Positions 1 through 10,847 of a stretch of DNA of 64,000 nucleotides are shown here, piece after piece (position 1 is the first letter of the stretch; every line of letters starts with the position of its first letter). The notes beneath the pieces were generated by a model. That model was not told the origin of the DNA. It ran no database searches and was given only the letters and a program-made list of their open reading frames with translations. The stretch is from assembly GCF_024868665.1 (NCBI RefSeq), contig NC_079898.1, positions 23,235,364 to 23,299,363 of the forward strand, written 5' to 3'. A program made the position numbers and the translations under genes. Origin of the DNA: Triplophysa rosa. Lineage: Eukaryota; Chordata; Actinopteri; Cypriniformes; Nemacheilidae.

Positions 1-513
1 ATCCCTGGGTTGGCTGACAGTCTTGGTAGGGGGTCTCTAGATAGGTAAAGGTTGACAACCCCATATTATAGAATTCTCCTGCTCCTCGTCCAAAAGGGGA
101 AACGGTCATGCATGAATCGGTGCACAGAAATTACAGCTCTGTCTTGTCTTTGTACAAGCCCATGTCACTTTGTGTGATTCCCCTGCCTGCTTCTAACCAG
201 CCTGCTATTCATTCAGGTGGAAACAAATTCTGCCTGGATTTTGTATAAAAGGACCCTGAAGCTGGACTATGAGATTAAGAAGCTTCAAATTAAAAACTGA
301 AATCAGAAATGGGAACAGCAGAAGTCGAATGCTATTAAATGCAATGTTTTAGTTTGAAGGCTGACCGCGAGGAAAAATGTGTCACTGTTTAAAGTGAAAT
401 TCTTAGTTACAGTATAAACTTTGTTTCAAATGTTTCTAAAGTTTAATTTGAGGAAGAAAACAAATAAGACAAGTACGTTTTTTAACGTAAACTCAATATT
501 GATATTCAATGTG
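1..513. other. Unique AT-rich DNA, no gene seen
   Basis: No coding frame, RNA gene or known repeat is recognised. A TATAAAAG string near 245 has no supporting promoter context. Confidence 0.5.
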
Positions 514-542
514 CTTTCTTTCTTTCTTTCTTTCTTTCTTTC
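514..542. repeat. (CTTT)n microsatellite
   Basis: About seven tandem copies of the tetranucleotide CTTT. Confidence 0.95.
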
Positions 543-1018
543 TCATTATTTATAAATTAATAAACATATATTCTAAAATACTGTGTTTGAATGCTATTCC
601 ATTTTAGTTCTAGTTAAATTCAATCGAATTGCATTTTTTATTAAACTGAATCTGAATTAAAAGACAGTCTCATTATAATTCCTAAAGGTCACTCTTAAGA
701 AAGACTCTCATCTGAATGACTATGCATATTTAATAATAACTTTTAATACATTCACTTTCATTTTATGGCCCATAGTGGAGGAACATTTCATTCCTGAACA
801 TACCCAAAAGCATTAAAAGAGCACTATGAACATTTATTTTCATGTCATTCTAATTCCTGTTGGAATGCAAGGACTGAAAGAGAGTAATTCCTCAAATTCT
901 GAGTATTGCCCAACCCTGTCAAGGGGTTAAAATGTCATAAATACAAGGTCAGGAGAGATGAGAGAAAGACAGAGGTCAACATAAATTGGTTTCCTGGAGA
1001 TGGTCCACATCCCTACTG
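543..1018. other. Unique AT-rich DNA, no gene seen
   Basis: No feature recognised. The frame running into the CA repeat opens at a TTG codon. Confidence 0.5.
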
Positions 1019-1043
1019 CACACACACATACGCACGCATGCAC

Positions 1044-1084
<41 letters not shown>
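1019..1084. repeat. (CA)n microsatellite
   Basis: A long dinucleotide tract, interrupted near its left end by CATACGCACGCATG. Histidine/threonine-rich frames across it are products of the repeat. Confidence 0.95.
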
Positions 1085-1087
<3 letters not shown>

Positions 1088-1680
1088 GTCTTCTATGTAT
1101 TCAGTCCTCTATTAAGACATAATCAGCATAATGGCTACATTTATAAAGCCCAAATCCACTCTCAGTATGTCGGGCATTCACCAATATTCTGCTAATGAGA
1201 ACCTCAGAGCTGCCCAGAATAAATTATTATCAAACAAATTAATCTAGCTGGCAATTCATCAGACATATGTACAATACAGCCCTATTATCTTTATGAAAAT
1301 ATATTTTAAAAAGAGCACACCGTGGCAGGAATAATTACGTTTATCTTTGCCTTTATATTCCTCGGTTTAGGGGAGGTTGAAATAACAAAAAGATCCACAA
1401 ACCTTGCTCTGGTTTGAACACTTGTTTAAGATGTGCATTTCAAATGCTACATTAACGTAGATTTACTTTTCATTAGAAGACTCCCAGTGTCTCTCTGGCT
1501 GTGATAGCGAAGAGGGCATAAATGCGGCCCACAAACCAGCTTAACCCTGATTTACAGGCACATGGCATGCTGGGACTGAACCTCAAATATCTGAAATGCT
1601 GATATTGAATCCAATCATGTCTCATATGAATCTCTCATTTAAATGAATATTTTATTGCATATTAATTGTTATTGATAGTT
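1085..1680. other. Unique DNA, no gene seen
   Basis: Nothing recognised on either strand. Confidence 0.5.
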
Positions 1681-1765
1681 ATTGATTCTTTGCCGTGGTC
1701 TACCAGAAGTTACGTTTGGGCCACATAACATTTGTTTGTTGTTGCTGCTGAAACCGTCTATAAGA
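1681..1765 (-). repeat. Fragment of a dispersed repeat shared with 31.15 kb
   Basis: The reverse complement matches 31150-31237, including TGGCCCAAACTTAACTTC-like and TAGACGGTTT-like motifs, with scattered substitutions. It is one diverged copy of an AT-rich dispersed family also seen around 43.06-43.42 kb. Confidence 0.7.
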
Positions 1766-2787
1766 TTTCAAAATTTAAAGATATTGAAATACATTAAAAT
1801 TAAGATATTTACTTTGTTAATTCTATTCATTAAAATATCAATTTTATTATACGATATTATACTCAAATCATATTTACATCACCTAACAGCATAAAGCAGA
1901 CCTCATAAAGCAAAAATTATAGAGAATTTATACACATTTGTACACACTGTATACAGTATATAATGAAGGTAAATTGCTTTGGAGCATCACACAGTAGGTT
2001 TTTAAGCTCCACATTTAACTCACGTTTTCAAAGCAATCCTGAATATTTTACCCCACGAACATAATGTACATTTGTATCACTCCACATCTACCCTGTCCCG
2101 AGCAGCCATCTGCGAATGCTGGGTTTGGAGCGGCAGAACAGATTTTGCCTAAGGTCACAATAGAGCCAAGGACAGTTTTGAAATCTGTAGCAAACCTGCT
2201 ATTCATCATACAGAGACAGGACCAGACAGCTTTTGCCTCCAACTCTGTTTCACTGGCTGTGAGCTCAACCCTGTTGTCAGTATCTCCTCTCAAGTGCACA
2301 GCATCCATTAGAGACAGTGTGCCCTGCTAATAATGCACGTCACTACTGATCTATTCTAATGGGGAGTTGAAACCATCGAGTCTCTCTTCATGTGAGCAAA
2401 ACAGGCCACTGCAATGACACAGATATAATGTATTACAGACACTTCTGATATTGCTAATAGCAACGAATGCAAAGCAGTCATGAGATTGGAGTGTGTATGA
2501 GTGCAAAACAAGGACACAAACATATATCTGTGTAAAGCAGACTGGCAGATGGAGATTTCTTTCCTTCTAAAATGGTAGATGTGTTTTATTATGGAAAAAC
2601 CCATATAGACAGAAAACACACACACACACATAAAGAGATGGTTGTTTCTGCAGTGTGATGCGTGAAATTGCACAAATAACTCTTTCCATTAGCGGAATGT
2701 GGATCCACAAACTGTGCAAATCAGAATCAGCATTTCAGCTAATGGTCTTGTTTCAAGTAGTGTCCATTACCGCATTCATCATAACTC
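1766..2787. other. AT-rich DNA, no gene seen
   Basis: Strongly A+T-rich at first, then ordinary composition. Both strands stay open around 2050-2330, but neither frame resembles a known protein and no flanking splice sites stand out. Confidence 0.5.
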
Positions 2788-2985
2788 TTAAAGGGATAGT
2801 TCAGCCAAAATTATGAAAATCATTTACTCACCCTCTTGTCATTTAAAATGAATTTCTTTCTTCTGCAAAATAAGATATTTTGAAGAATGTTGGTAACCAA
2901 AAAGGCGGTGGCACCCATTCACTTGCATTGGCTTTGTGTCCATACAATAGATGTGAATGGGTCGCCGCTGCTGCGTATGCTGTAT
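2788..2985. mobile_element. Half-copy of the TTAA/AGGGATAGTTCACCC palindromic MITE
   Basis: A TTAA tetranucleotide at 2788-2791 is followed by the family terminus AGGGATAGTTCA. Next come the typical inner motifs: CATTTACTCACCCTC, TTTCTTTCTTCTGC, ATATTTTGAAGAATGTTGG and a C-rich loop reading CACCCATTCACTTGCATTGG. Only the left arm is clear; the mirrored right arm is lost past the loop. TTAA targets with AGG termini fit Kolobok- or piggyBac-type families. Confidence 0.8.
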
Positions 2986-3639
2986 GTTGGCAATATGTAC
3001 CAGGCATTTATACATACATCACATAGAATAACCTATATATAATCATAATTTTAATATATAATAAAAAACTGTATTGTTGGTACATTTTGAATATTTTAGG
3101 AGCATTTGTGGCAGCAATTATAAAAATACAGACACATTCTGGGTGGACCTATACAATTTGCAAACCGAGAATCTGCTTGAATAGAGGACCAAACGAACGT
3201 GTCCCTTCATTTCTGCAGCGTCTCCACATTAATGGACTAAAGCAGATTTTCCTGCGACAGAAGTGCTGACCACTGCTGACGGACACTGAGCCCACTTTCA
3301 TCACACGCGGCTTGTGTGCTGTGTTATTAAACAGCCAAAGCAGCTTTAAATGCACATACACGTCAGAGCTTTAGTGCCGAAACAGTTTGAAGTTTGAATA
3401 TAATTCACCAGACAATTAAGCCCTCCCTCTCCACACCCAGCTGGACAAAAACAGCTGAAAGCGGCTTAAGGTGCTTTATTTGGTAAGCAGGCTTGTGATG
3501 GTCAATCTGGTCTCCGAATCCGGCCAAGATGCTGGTTCAGAGGATTGACCAGATGATCTCTCGACCAAAAGAAAGTGCCAATAACTCCTTTACAACCATC
3601 AAAACGCACCAGCATAACCAGACAAAAAATAAGTATTCT
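2986..3639. other. Unique DNA, no gene seen
   Basis: Nothing recognised. Short open frames near 3087-3361 overlap on both strands without similarity to known proteins. Confidence 0.5.
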
Positions 3640-4450
3640 AAACGTTCATTTGATTAACTATACTTAAGTAAAGTTCACATATATTAAAGTATACTTTATG
3701 TAGTAAGTATATAAATATCAACGTACTAGAAGTATACTTGTTAGTGTACTATTTCAATACTACTTGAGACTAAACATTTTTTTTAAATAAATGTACTTTT
3801 AAGTATACTTTAAAAGTAAGCTTTGAGTACACAACGAGTTAACAACTTTCTTTTTGTTTGTACTGTGACTACTACTGATAGATATACTGATAGATTACTA
3901 GTTCAAGTACGTTCTTAGTTTATGAAAGTGCACCAAAGCACACTAAAGTATACTCTCAGTAAACTACTAGTTAACTAGTTTAGACCACTTCGGAAGACGT
4001 AAACAACGCTGGTCCAACTGGTCTAGAAGAACTTCAGTTTTTTAACACTACATAAATGTTTGAACAAAATACAGTACAACCGAAAGAACACTTATAAGAT
4101 TGAATTATATCTGTAAGATTAATAAAAAGCAAACAAATAAAAGTGCTTCTAGACCAGTGTTTACATCATGTGAAGTGATCTATACTTGTACATATTCTTT
4201 AAATTAACTTAATGTCATAATTATAGTTTGTTAATTTATATATTATTTTTGCACTTTAAATATACTGATTTGTTCCTATTAAGGTATTCATTTTTATACT
4301 TGAAATACACCTTCGACCCTGAGTACAAGTACACTTTTTCTGTCAGCATACTGTATACTGATGGTATAAGACCACTATCAAGTGTACACTATCAACACTA
4401 TCGAGTGATCACTATCAGGCATAAATCACTACAGAATACATTGATCTGAA
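3640..4450. repeat. AGTATACTT-rich dispersed repeat, interrupted by a MITE
   Basis: The block is dense in AAGTATACTT, AAGTGTAC and related near-palindromes, and resembles the second block at 5.56-5.76 kb. The insertion at 3979-4184 splits it. I think it is a degenerate MITE family, but the exact ends are unclear. Confidence 0.55.
3979..4184. mobile_element. 206-bp MITE with TAGACCACTTC termini, copy 1
   Basis: The left end, TTTAGACCACTTCGGAAGAC, is the inverted counterpart of the right end, which closes with GTTTACATC then GATCTATA. A second copy of the same size lies at 37867-38071, also with mirrored ends. TA-rich flanks suggest Tc1/mariner-type targeting. There is no coding capacity. Confidence 0.8.
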
Positions 4451-5553
4451 GATTGATTACAAGTACACTGTAAAAAATTATGAACAATGCACTGGTAATT
4501 TTCCTGAATATTTTTTTGTCAGTTTGAGTATATACTGATATAAGTATGGTGTCTTTTTGGGCTTCTTACAGTTTACAGTTTTTACAGTTTTTAGTAAAAT
4601 CATAGAATCATAGCTTATCACTTTTAAGTTTGAAAGCAGCACACTAACAGCTCACATACTAAACTTCTTTTCTGTAAGGGGGAGGCCAGATAACCAACTT
4701 GGCTTAAGCTGTTTCAAGCAGAAAGATTGATCTCAAACTCTGTACTTTAACACACAAGCACGCTCTTCAGTATGCCACTAGAGCCCACCTAATTAACGCC
4801 CTTGCTACTTTCATAATGTTCCTTTCATGCGCTCACTCCAAAACCCTCTCTAGACACACTGCAGACAGAGCCATCATTAATGAAGGTCTTAACCTACACG
4901 TCCAAGTGTGTTTCTGTTGTTTAATAAGGCTACTGCTGTAACTGCTGAGCTGTAACCGTACAGTAGGACCACCTTAATGATTGAGGAGCCCTGGCTTCTC
5001 CCGCCTCTGCGCTCCCCAAAATGCCAGAGTGTTAGATTTCTGCTTTAATAAAGGCTACGCTGCATCCTGTTTTGCACTTCTGGCTTTTCTCTAACGATAA
5101 ATGTCATTTCTGACACGCCAAAAAAAGATGTACAATAGTTAATATCTGGTGCTCTCTCCGTCTCAAGAGAGCAATGAGAGCACGTTTCCGGAGCACGCCG
5201 CGGTCTGATTGGATGCCCGCGAGTCGGCCGCACGGCACCGTTGAGAATCTTAAGCGTCTGTCCTTTTGTTCAAACCCACAGAAGCTAATGAGGCTGTTTC
5301 AGGATTACCGCTCCGCACAGGCCAATTTCCCTCTGACTTGCCGGCTAAAAGCGTGCGATGTCAAACCGCAGCAAACTGCCTGTTGTGTTTGACTGATTGC
5401 GGCTTTCTGCGCTGTAGGACGACTGTGGAAGCGATTGCTTGATTTTAATATCTGTTGTAATACCTGCCCTTCCATGCACGAGGGAGAAAAGCACAACATT
5501 TACTTGACAAGTGTTGACTGTGAAAAATACAAACTAGCAGGGACTTTTCCTTG
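4451..5553. other. Unique DNA with a GC-richer block, no gene seen
   Basis: A CACTGTAAAAAATTATG string at 4465 resembles the terminus of the MITE at 43.45 kb, but no partner end is seen. The stretch 5040-5460 is GC-richer than its surroundings. It has short overlapping open frames on both strands and no recognisable exon. Confidence 0.45.
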
Positions 5554-5765
5554 CAAAAAATAAAAAATAAGTATAGGCCTACTTCAAGTTCACTTTATTG
5601 GGTATACTTAAGCAAAGAATAATGTTAAGTATACCATGAAGTACTTACTTTACTTACTTAGTGTGTACTTTAAAGTTGACTTCTTAACAGTAGTTTACAA
5701 CTATGTTTTTTCTAAGAAGTACATAAAAAGTAGACATGTAAGTATACTTTCTTATTCTAAATCTA
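5554..5765. repeat. Second AGTATACTT-rich repeat block
   Basis: It carries AAGTATAGGCC, GGTATACTTAAG, AAGTACTTACTT and AAGTATACTTTC, in the same style as 3.64-4.45 kb. It is probably another degenerate copy of that family. Confidence 0.5.
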
Positions 5766-7798
5766 ATGTATATGTTTTCACAAAGCAATCTGCAATTTCT
5801 CTTGATATTGCCATTTTTAAGATTTGCATACTCAGTGGGTATGGATACAATAGGAGCACATACCTGTAAAAAAAAAAGCAACAGGTTACCTCTGTGTGCA
5901 GCCAGAGACAGTCCGTAAGTTACAGAGAGAGAACAAGCAGCCCCTGAATTTCAATGTGGAGATTAGTGCCGCTACACACATTCACAATAATGAGCCATTT
6001 AAAATCTGTTTGCATGAGGTTAATACCTCTAAAATGTGTATAATAGGGTAAATTATTAAACAACATTAACAATCACACAGCAAATGATCAACCGCATTAG
6101 AATCTATCAGTTATTCTTCAGTTTGGTTTTATTTTCATTAATATTTATGTTTAATTATAATCATATCAGCAAATATCAGCGGGCTGCCAGAAAATGAATT
6201 AGGAACAGAAATGCTCCAAAAACACAAAGATGTTAAAAGCATGACTTTAGTTTCAATGTCGTTCAACCTTTAACTGAATAGAAATTGCCATTAGAAACCA
6301 TCTTACACCAGCTGAAAGTAGATTCGTTTGTTATATTTCACAATGTTATCTGATCTGAGCCTCAAATCCAGATCTCAAGTGAATCATATTCCCACATTAC
6401 AGAATAAACTCAAAATGAGCAGATCTTTGATGTTGAATGCTCCAAACCCAGAGACTTATATTTAGACACTGACAAGAAAAAATGTAAAATCTGAACGCAA
6501 AAACACAATATGACAGATTCTCAAATATGATAATTCAATGATACATGTGAGCTGAACTGCATTTACAGACTAGATTCTGAGTTAGTAGTGAACAAGAGTC
6601 CGAGGGAAGAGAATGCGTTGCATGCAGACTTCTTATGGGATTGTTAAAACGTAAAAAGTGGTCACATTAAAAGTTTGAACCTTTCATTACACTGAATGTA
6701 ACGCTCAGGCACCTGTGACTGATTCGCACAAGCACTTTGTGCATTTTCATGCATTATTCTTTCTGTTTTGGAAGAGTTTTCTTGCTGTGTCTTTCGTTCA
6801 TTACCTCCTGCAGGCTCTCTTCATGTCTCTTTTTGCACTTTTAGGTTCTGCGAGCTCTTTCCAGCCCATATCCCATCATGCAGTGCAGCGGCAGCAAAGG
6901 GTCCGTGTTCCTCTCTGATCTGACATGCTCTTTCTGTTTGTGAAGAACCCCAGGGAGCATCACACATACACACACAACACATAAATAACAAAATATGTCT
7001 TTTTCTTGGAAAAAGGTGATTTTAAGCATAAAAGGACTCAGACATTTATTTATATATCATAGCTAATTCATTCATTTTCGTTTACATTTATAAATCCCTT
7101 TATGCTATGTTTAACTTAATATTTTAATGTACATTAGTTTTAGTCAAGAGAATAAGTCATTTTTCTAGTTGTGTGTAAAATGTGTCTATGGCACACATAA
7201 AAGTACAATTAAAGCTCATAACTCAAGCACACAAGACAAACTCTCGTCCTCACAGTCACACAAACATACTGGATCTCTCTGCCAAGCTAATGGACCCTCA
7301 GCAAGTTCATTTAACCACAGCTGTCAACATCAAAACATGCCAATGAGTGCTGGGACAGGAAAAAGTGTGGAGTTCAGAGGATCACATTTCATCCGCAGGG
7401 ACCTGGCGAATCCTGAGACGCAGCACTGTCTCATTTCAGCCTCTCCATTCTTGTAGCAAACGCTTTAATTGTGTCTGAGACATTAACTTCAAAGTGTCTG
7501 TGAGGAGCAGCTTGTTGCAGCTCAGCAATGCGCTCTAAAACCCTTAATATTAACCACAAATGCACACTATGCACATCACTCACACGATAACAGTACAGCA
7601 AGACATTGTTAAAGGAACAGTTTGCACAGAAATTCTGACATTACAAAAAAGTGCATGGTGTGAAGCAGATATCTCATAATAACTACACACTGTTAGAAAA
7701 AAGGTACAAAGCTGTCACTGCAGCAGTACACATTTGCACTTGAAAAGTGCATATTAGATTTAGTTCCTTACAAGGTACATACTGTTACCAAATGTATA
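5766..7798. other. Long unique stretch, no gene seen
   Basis: No repeat family or exon is recognised. The longest frame (7169-7456, 95 codons) starts at ATG but has no recognisable domain. Confidence 0.5.
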
Positions 7799-7803
7799 CA
7801 TAC

Positions 7804-8343
7804 TGTCACGGTCTGGCAGAAAGAACCCAAATGCAGGCAGCAGTGAAGGGGTTAACACAAGACTTTAATAATACAAAAAACACAAAACAAAAACCCACGA
7901 GGGGGTGTAAACATGACAAGATAATAATAAGGGTAAACAGGGACGAAAACTAACTAAACACTAAAATAAGAAACAACACTTGACATAAACTAAACTCAAA
8001 CACTTACTAAGACTTGACAGGGTTCTTGAAACAGAAAGACAGGAACACAGGAACACTGACAAGCACGATCCACATACACATATGCAATACACGAGCAACA
8101 AGACAAGAAACTATGAGGGTATATCATGTTTCAACAGGGATAACCAACGAGGGGCAGGTGTGGGACATTAAACACTCAGGGAAAGATAACGAGGAAACGA
8201 GAGGAATGGGGTCCAATGACAAGACACTGGAGAGAATCGTATATTATTGTCAAATGGACAATAATATGTTTTCTCTAACCAAGACTTGCCAGGCTCTGCT
8301 ACAGGACCAAGAAAAACATGACTAAGGAAGCAGAGCCATGACA
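7804..8343 (-). repeat. Downstream (3') LTR of the retrotransposon
   Basis: It starts TGTCACGG and ends GCCATGACA on the plus strand and aligns over its whole length with 10301-10845. It contains a hairpin, ATATTATTGTC/GACAATAATAT, near 8241-8267. The TATA-like motif of the partner LTR is disrupted here. Confidence 0.92.
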
Positions 8344-8360
8344 GAAGCCCCCCCTTTAAT
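8344..8360 (-). other. Polypurine tract
   Basis: Read on the minus strand this is ATTAAAGGGGGGGCTTC, directly upstream of the LTR. It is the expected site of plus-strand DNA priming and it fixes the element's orientation. Confidence 0.8.
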
Positions 8361-8472
8361 GAGCACCCCAGGTGCTCACCAAGCGGTAGACGGACAAGAC
8401 AAGGCAGACTGAGACAAAGACAAAGACCAGACAAACATGGAAACAAGAATAGTAGGAAGACAAGACACAAAT

Positions 8473-9351
8473 TCACAATAGGGATTGGGTGAGACAATAA
8501 AAACAACAAACATGGGAGGGGGGGTGGGGAAAACAAGAGTGCCCATAGGGGGCAGTCCAAAAGGGTAGGTGGGGAGAAGTCCCAGTCCCCGGCTGCGCTC
8601 GAGGGCGCTGAGTCCTGGGGGACTTAGGAGGAAGTCCTGGGGGGACAGTCAGTTTGCTGGATGGCTTGACGCCGGCTGGAAGGCCGGCTGGAAAGGCTTG
8701 ACGCCGGCTGGAAGGCCGGCTGGACATGGCTTGACGCCGGCTGGAAGGCCGGCTGGACATGGCTTGACGCCGGCTGGAAGGCCGGCTGGACATGGCTTGA
8801 CGCCGGCTGGAAGGCCGGCTGGACATGGCTTGACGCCGGCTGGAAGGCCGGCTGGACATGGCTTGACGCCGGCTGGAAGGCCGGCTGGACATGGCTTGAC
8901 GCCGGCTGGAAGGCCGGCTGGACATGGCTTGACGCCGGCTGGAAGGCCGGCTGGACATGGCTTGACGCCGGCTGGAAGGCCGGCTGGACATGGCTTGACG
9001 CCGGCTGGAAGGCCGGCTGGACTGACTGCCGGCTGGATGACGCCGGCTGGAACCGGCTGCGAGCTGGATACGGACTGGAGCGCTGGCTGGACTGCCGGCT
9101 AGGCTGCACGACTGGACGCCGGCTGGATCACCGGACTGGACGCCGGCTGGATCACCGGACTGGACGCCGGCTGGATCACCGGACTGGACGCCGGCTGGAT
9201 CACCGGACTGGACGCCGGCTGGATCACGACTGGACTGGACACAGGCTGGACACAGCTGGACACAAGACTGACACAGCTGGACACGACTGGACCGACTGGA
9301 CACGACTGGACGGGACTGGATCCGACTGGACGCGGACTGACGCTGGATCAC
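8473..9351 (-). CDS. Repeat-encoded low-complexity frame inside the LTR element
   Basis: This 292-codon open frame opens at a GTG, not an ATG, and overlaps the end of the leader ORF by four bases in another frame. Most of it is two coding-phase minisatellites: an 11-residue unit (SSRPSSRRQAM type) and an 8-residue unit (DPAGVQSG type). It could be the frameshifted tail of the leader protein, or just open because both repeat lengths are multiples of three. The opposite strand is open over the same repeats for the same reason. No enzyme domain is visible. I doubt it is translated as a separate protein. Confidence 0.3.
   Translation of the reverse strand: MIQRQSASSRIQSRPVVSSRSSRVQLCQSCVQLCPACVQSSRDPAGVQSGDPAGVQSGDPAGVQSGDPAGVQSGDPAGVQSCSLAGSPASAPVRIQLAAGSSRRHPAGSQSSRPSSRRQAMSSRPSSRRQAMSSRPSSRRQAMSSRPSSRRQAMSSRPSSRRQAMSSRPSSRRQAMSSRPSSRRQAMSSRPSSRRQAMSSRPSSRRQAMSSRPSSRRQAFPAGLPAGVKPSSKLTVPPGLPPKSPRTQRPRAQPGTGTSPHLPFWTAPYGHSCFPHPPSHVCCFYCLTQSLL
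8663..9022. repeat. 33-bp minisatellite, 11 units
   Basis: The unit is GGCTTGACGCCGGCTGGAAG followed by GCCGGCTGGACAT. The first unit (8663-8694) is 32 bp; units then start every 33 bp from 8695 to 8992 and are nearly identical. Each unit holds two GCCGGC palindromes separated by TGGAAG, so each can fold into a hairpin. The array lies inside the LTR element and keeps reading phase. Confidence 0.97.
9111..9228. repeat. 24-bp minisatellite, 5 units
   Basis: The unit is ACTGGACGCCGGCTGGATCA plus CCGG, starting at 9111, 9135, 9159, 9183 and 9207; the last unit is incomplete. It shares GACGCCGGCTGG with the 33-bp unit, so the two arrays probably come from the same ancestral sequence. Confidence 0.95.
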
Positions 9352-9760
9352 GGGACGCCGCTGACGCTAGCTGGATCACCGGACTGACCGCTGGACACCG
9401 GACTGACCGTGGACACCGGACTGGAAGCAGGACTGGACACCGGACTAGACATCGGACTGGACACCGGACTAGACATCGGACTGACACGGACTACGACACG
9501 GATGCCCGACTGGACGATACGCCGGATGCACCGGACTGGACGCCGGCTGCACCGGACATGGACACTGGATGCGGCTGCCGGCTGGGACGCCGGACTGGAT
9601 TTCGGCGTGCACCGGACTGGAGTTCGGCTGCACCGGTACTGGATTCCAGCTGCACCGGAATGGAAGCCGGCTCCACCGGCTGGACGCCGGCTCTCACCGG
9701 ACTGGACCGGCTGCACCGGCTGGCTGGACGCTCCTCCGCTGCGTGCCTCTCCCTCCTTCT
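9229..9760. repeat. Degenerate GGACTGGA-type repeat zone
   Basis: GGACTGGACACCGG, GGACTAGACATC, ACCGGCTGGACGCCGG and similar 12-24 bp motifs recur irregularly. It looks like an older, decayed part of the same minisatellite expansion and covers the C-terminal half of the leader ORF. Confidence 0.8.
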
Positions 9761-10262
9761 CCGCACCACCGGATCCATAGCCGACCTTGGCGAATCCGTG
9801 GGGACCGGAGGGAGTTCCGCAGCTGGAGGAGTCCGACGTCATCCCCGGATCCCCTCCCTCCCGCTCGCTACCGGCGCCACCAGAGTGAACGGGGACCGTG
9901 GAGCTCAAGCCGGAGGGTACCGAGTCCCCCCGGGCAGCGGCAGTCAGGTCGAGGCCCTCCGGCGTGATCGACCGCGAGGTGGAAGTCCCACGTGGAACCC
10001 CACCCCCGGGATCGTCCCGGTTGGCCACGAACCTGACCATTGCCGCGAACCCTAGGGGACCCAGCAGCCTCTTCTCAGACGGGGTGAGGCGCTGAGTGAG
10101 GCAGCAGTTGAAGATCGTCTTCAACTCTGCCTCGTTGAACTCAGCCCTCTCGCCACCGCCGAGAATGCCCCGGCGAACTCCCGATTCCCGTAGTTCCCCT
10201 GGACGGAAACCTAGCAGCAAGCGGGCTTGAGCGGACCGTGAGGACGACGCCGTGCCGTCCAT
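9348..10262 (-). CDS. Gag-position leader ORF of the LTR element
   Basis: A 304-codon ORF with a true ATG at 10262, only 38 bp inside the upstream LTR border, where gag would begin. The first ~85 residues look protein-like, with a mixed hydrophobic/charged stretch around LLGPLGFAAMVRFVANR. The rest becomes Gly/Ser/Pro/Arg-rich and dissolves into repeat-encoded sequence (PVSSPMSSPVSSP type). There is no CCHC zinc knuckle and no protease DTG motif. It could be a nucleic-acid-binding leader protein or a decayed gag fragment; the family is not recognised. The frame survives despite LTR divergence, which may mean constraint or just low stop density in GC-rich DNA. Confidence 0.5.
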   Translation of the reverse strand: MDGTASSSRSAQARLLLGFRPGELRESGVRRGILGGGERAEFNEAELKTIFNCCLTQRLTPSEKRLLGPLGFAAMVRFVANRDDPGGGVPRGTSTSRSITPEGLDLTAAARGDSVPSGLSSTVPVHSGGAGSEREGGDPGMTSDSSSCGTPSGPHGFAKVGYGSGGAEKEGEARSGGASSQPVQPVQSGESRRPAGGAGFHSGAAGIQYRCSRTPVRCTPKSSPASQPAAASSVHVRCSRRPVRCIRRIVQSGIRVVVRVSPMSSPVSSPMSSPVSSPASSPVSTVSPVSSGQSGDPASVSGVP

Positions 10263-10300
10263 CTTGCTGCCCGCTGGGTTCTGAAATGGCTCTTGGATTC

Positions 10301-10845
10301 TGTCACGATTGGCAGGAAAGAACCAATGCAGGCAGCAGTGAAGGGGTTAACACAAGACTTTAATTACAAAAACACAAAACAAAAACCCACGAGGGGGGTA
10401 AACATGACAAGAAAAATAAGGGTAAACAGGGACGAAAACTAGACTAACACTAAAATAAGAAACAACACTTGACATAAACTAAACTCAAACACTTACTAAG
10501 ACTTGACAGGGTTCTTGAAACAGAAAGACAGGAACACAGGAACACTGACAAGCACGATCCACATACACATATGTCAATACACGAGCAACAAGACAAAGAA
10601 ACAAGAGGGTATATATAGGGAAGACAAACGAGGGATAACGACATGGGGCAGGTGTGGGACATTAAACACTCAGGGAAAGATAACGAGGAAACGAGAGGAA
10701 TGGGGCCAATGACAAGACACTGGAGAGAACGTATATTATTGTCAAAAGGACAATAATATGTTTCTCTCCACACATAACCAAAGACTTTGTCATGGCTCTG
10801 CTACAGGACCAAGAAAAACCTGACTAAGGAAGCAGAGCCATGACA
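10301..10845 (-). repeat. Upstream (5') LTR of the retrotransposon
   Basis: It begins TGTCACGATTGG and ends GCCATGACA on the plus strand. On the minus strand it carries a TATATATA motif (about 10610-10617) and, downstream of that, an ATTAAA polyadenylation-type hexamer (10359-10364). This order suits a U3-R-U5 layout. The hairpin motif of the other LTR recurs at 10732-10758. Confidence 0.92.
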
Positions 10846-10847
10846 CA

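Noticed and set aside
240..256. TATAAAAG as a core promoter
   Set aside because: An isolated match in AT-rich DNA, with no initiator, CpG island or following ORF.
906..1195. Two frames rich in His and Thr
   Set aside because: They are translations of the CA microsatellite; the first opens at TTG.
5045..5499. Candidate exon in a GC-richer block
   Set aside because: Overlapping frames on both strands, no known domain and no convincing splice pair.
8569..9102. A 177-codon plus-strand frame with an 11-residue repeat
   Set aside because: It is the opposite-strand reading of the 33-bp minisatellite and stays open only because the unit is a multiple of three. The element is transcribed from the minus strand.
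8663..9228. Possible CRISPR-like array of regular repeats
   Set aside because: The units are contiguous with no unique spacers and lie inside a eukaryotic LTR element.
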